Shown here: positions 12,632 through 12,666 of the stretch, in pieces
How the letters are laid out: the number at the start of each line of letters is the position of its first letter
Position numbering within the stretch: position 1 is the stretch's first letter
NCBI GenBank assembly: GCA_011049495.1
Contig: DSBF01000527.1
Coordinates: 1 to 12,666 of the forward strand
From: Ignavibacteria bacterium
GTDB taxonomy: Bacteria; Bacteroidota; Ignavibacteria; Ignavibacteriales; Melioribacteraceae
DNA: 12,666 bases
Reading direction: 5' to 3'
Translations under genes and position numbers: made by a program
The notes under the pieces: model-generated
The model's database searches: none
Told to the model about the DNA's origin: nothing
What the model saw: the letters and a program-made list of their open reading frames with translations, nothing else

Positions 12632-12666
12632 ATGGTAAAAAGAAGAATATCCATACGATTAAGAAC
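12632..12666 (+). CDS. Possible second RAYT gene, first 11 codons only (3' partial)
   Basis: The ATG at 12632 opens a frame running to the window edge that reads MVKRRISIRLR. A basic start followed by an SIRL-like stretch is characteristic of the other common RAYT/COG1943 subtype (RRKSIRL..YDYS type). GGAG (12621-12624) lies 7 nt upstream and forms the 3' arm of the last hairpin of the adjacent array. Only eleven codons are visible, so the call rests on this short match plus its position after a REP-like array. Confidence 0.45.
   Translation, partial: MVKRRISIRLR

Overview
The window is AT-rich and gene-dense. It most likely comes from a Bacteroidota/Chlorobi-group bacterium, and the style fits Ignavibacteria best. 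The first gene ends in a type IX secretion (Por) C-terminal sorting domain, several genes encode exported or outer-membrane barrel proteins, and the intergenic repeats have the look of that phylum. This taxonomic placement is inference from protein style, not a search result.

Layout, left to right. (1) 3-1130: 3' part of a secreted VIT/vWA-like protein with a T9SS sorting domain, followed by two related hairpin terminators that separate it from a convergent thioredoxin-fold gene (1240-1797, minus strand). (2) 1897-4960: a compact plus-strand cluster of an unrecognised 114-residue protein, a PqqD-like (RRE) small protein, an ATP-grasp ligase and a LysA-fold PLP decarboxylase. It looks like a small peptide- or carrier-linked biosynthetic system and is the best candidate for something undescribed. 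(3) 4967-5633: a GIY-YIG nuclease gene bracketed by two near-copies of a three-unit repeat (forward, reverse, forward). (4) 5654-9177: an operon encoding a urea-transporter-like membrane domain fused to an M23 peptidase domain, an outer-membrane barrel-like protein and a periplasmic TPR protein. (5) 9196-10305: an HUH/Y1 REP-associated transposase (RAYT) between two arrays of short hairpins spaced about 50 nt apart. (6) 10447-11656: an ArsB/NhaD-type anion permease broken by a one-base frameshift. (7) 11808-12488: an outer-membrane beta-barrel protein. (8) 12507-12666: a third hairpin family, followed by what looks like the first codons of a second RAYT gene running off the window.

Three different repeat families therefore occur in under 8 kb. 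Two sit beside an intact small nuclease/transposase gene and the third beside a probable one. The RAYT/REP pairing is known. The GIY-YIG gene flanked by its own palindromic repeat family looks like an analogous arrangement and deserves a systematic test. The biosynthetic cluster recalls the logic of butirosin side-chain assembly, where an ATP-grasp ligase and a PLP decarboxylase act on a carrier-bound amino acid. Here the carrier or peptide substrate is not identified with certainty.
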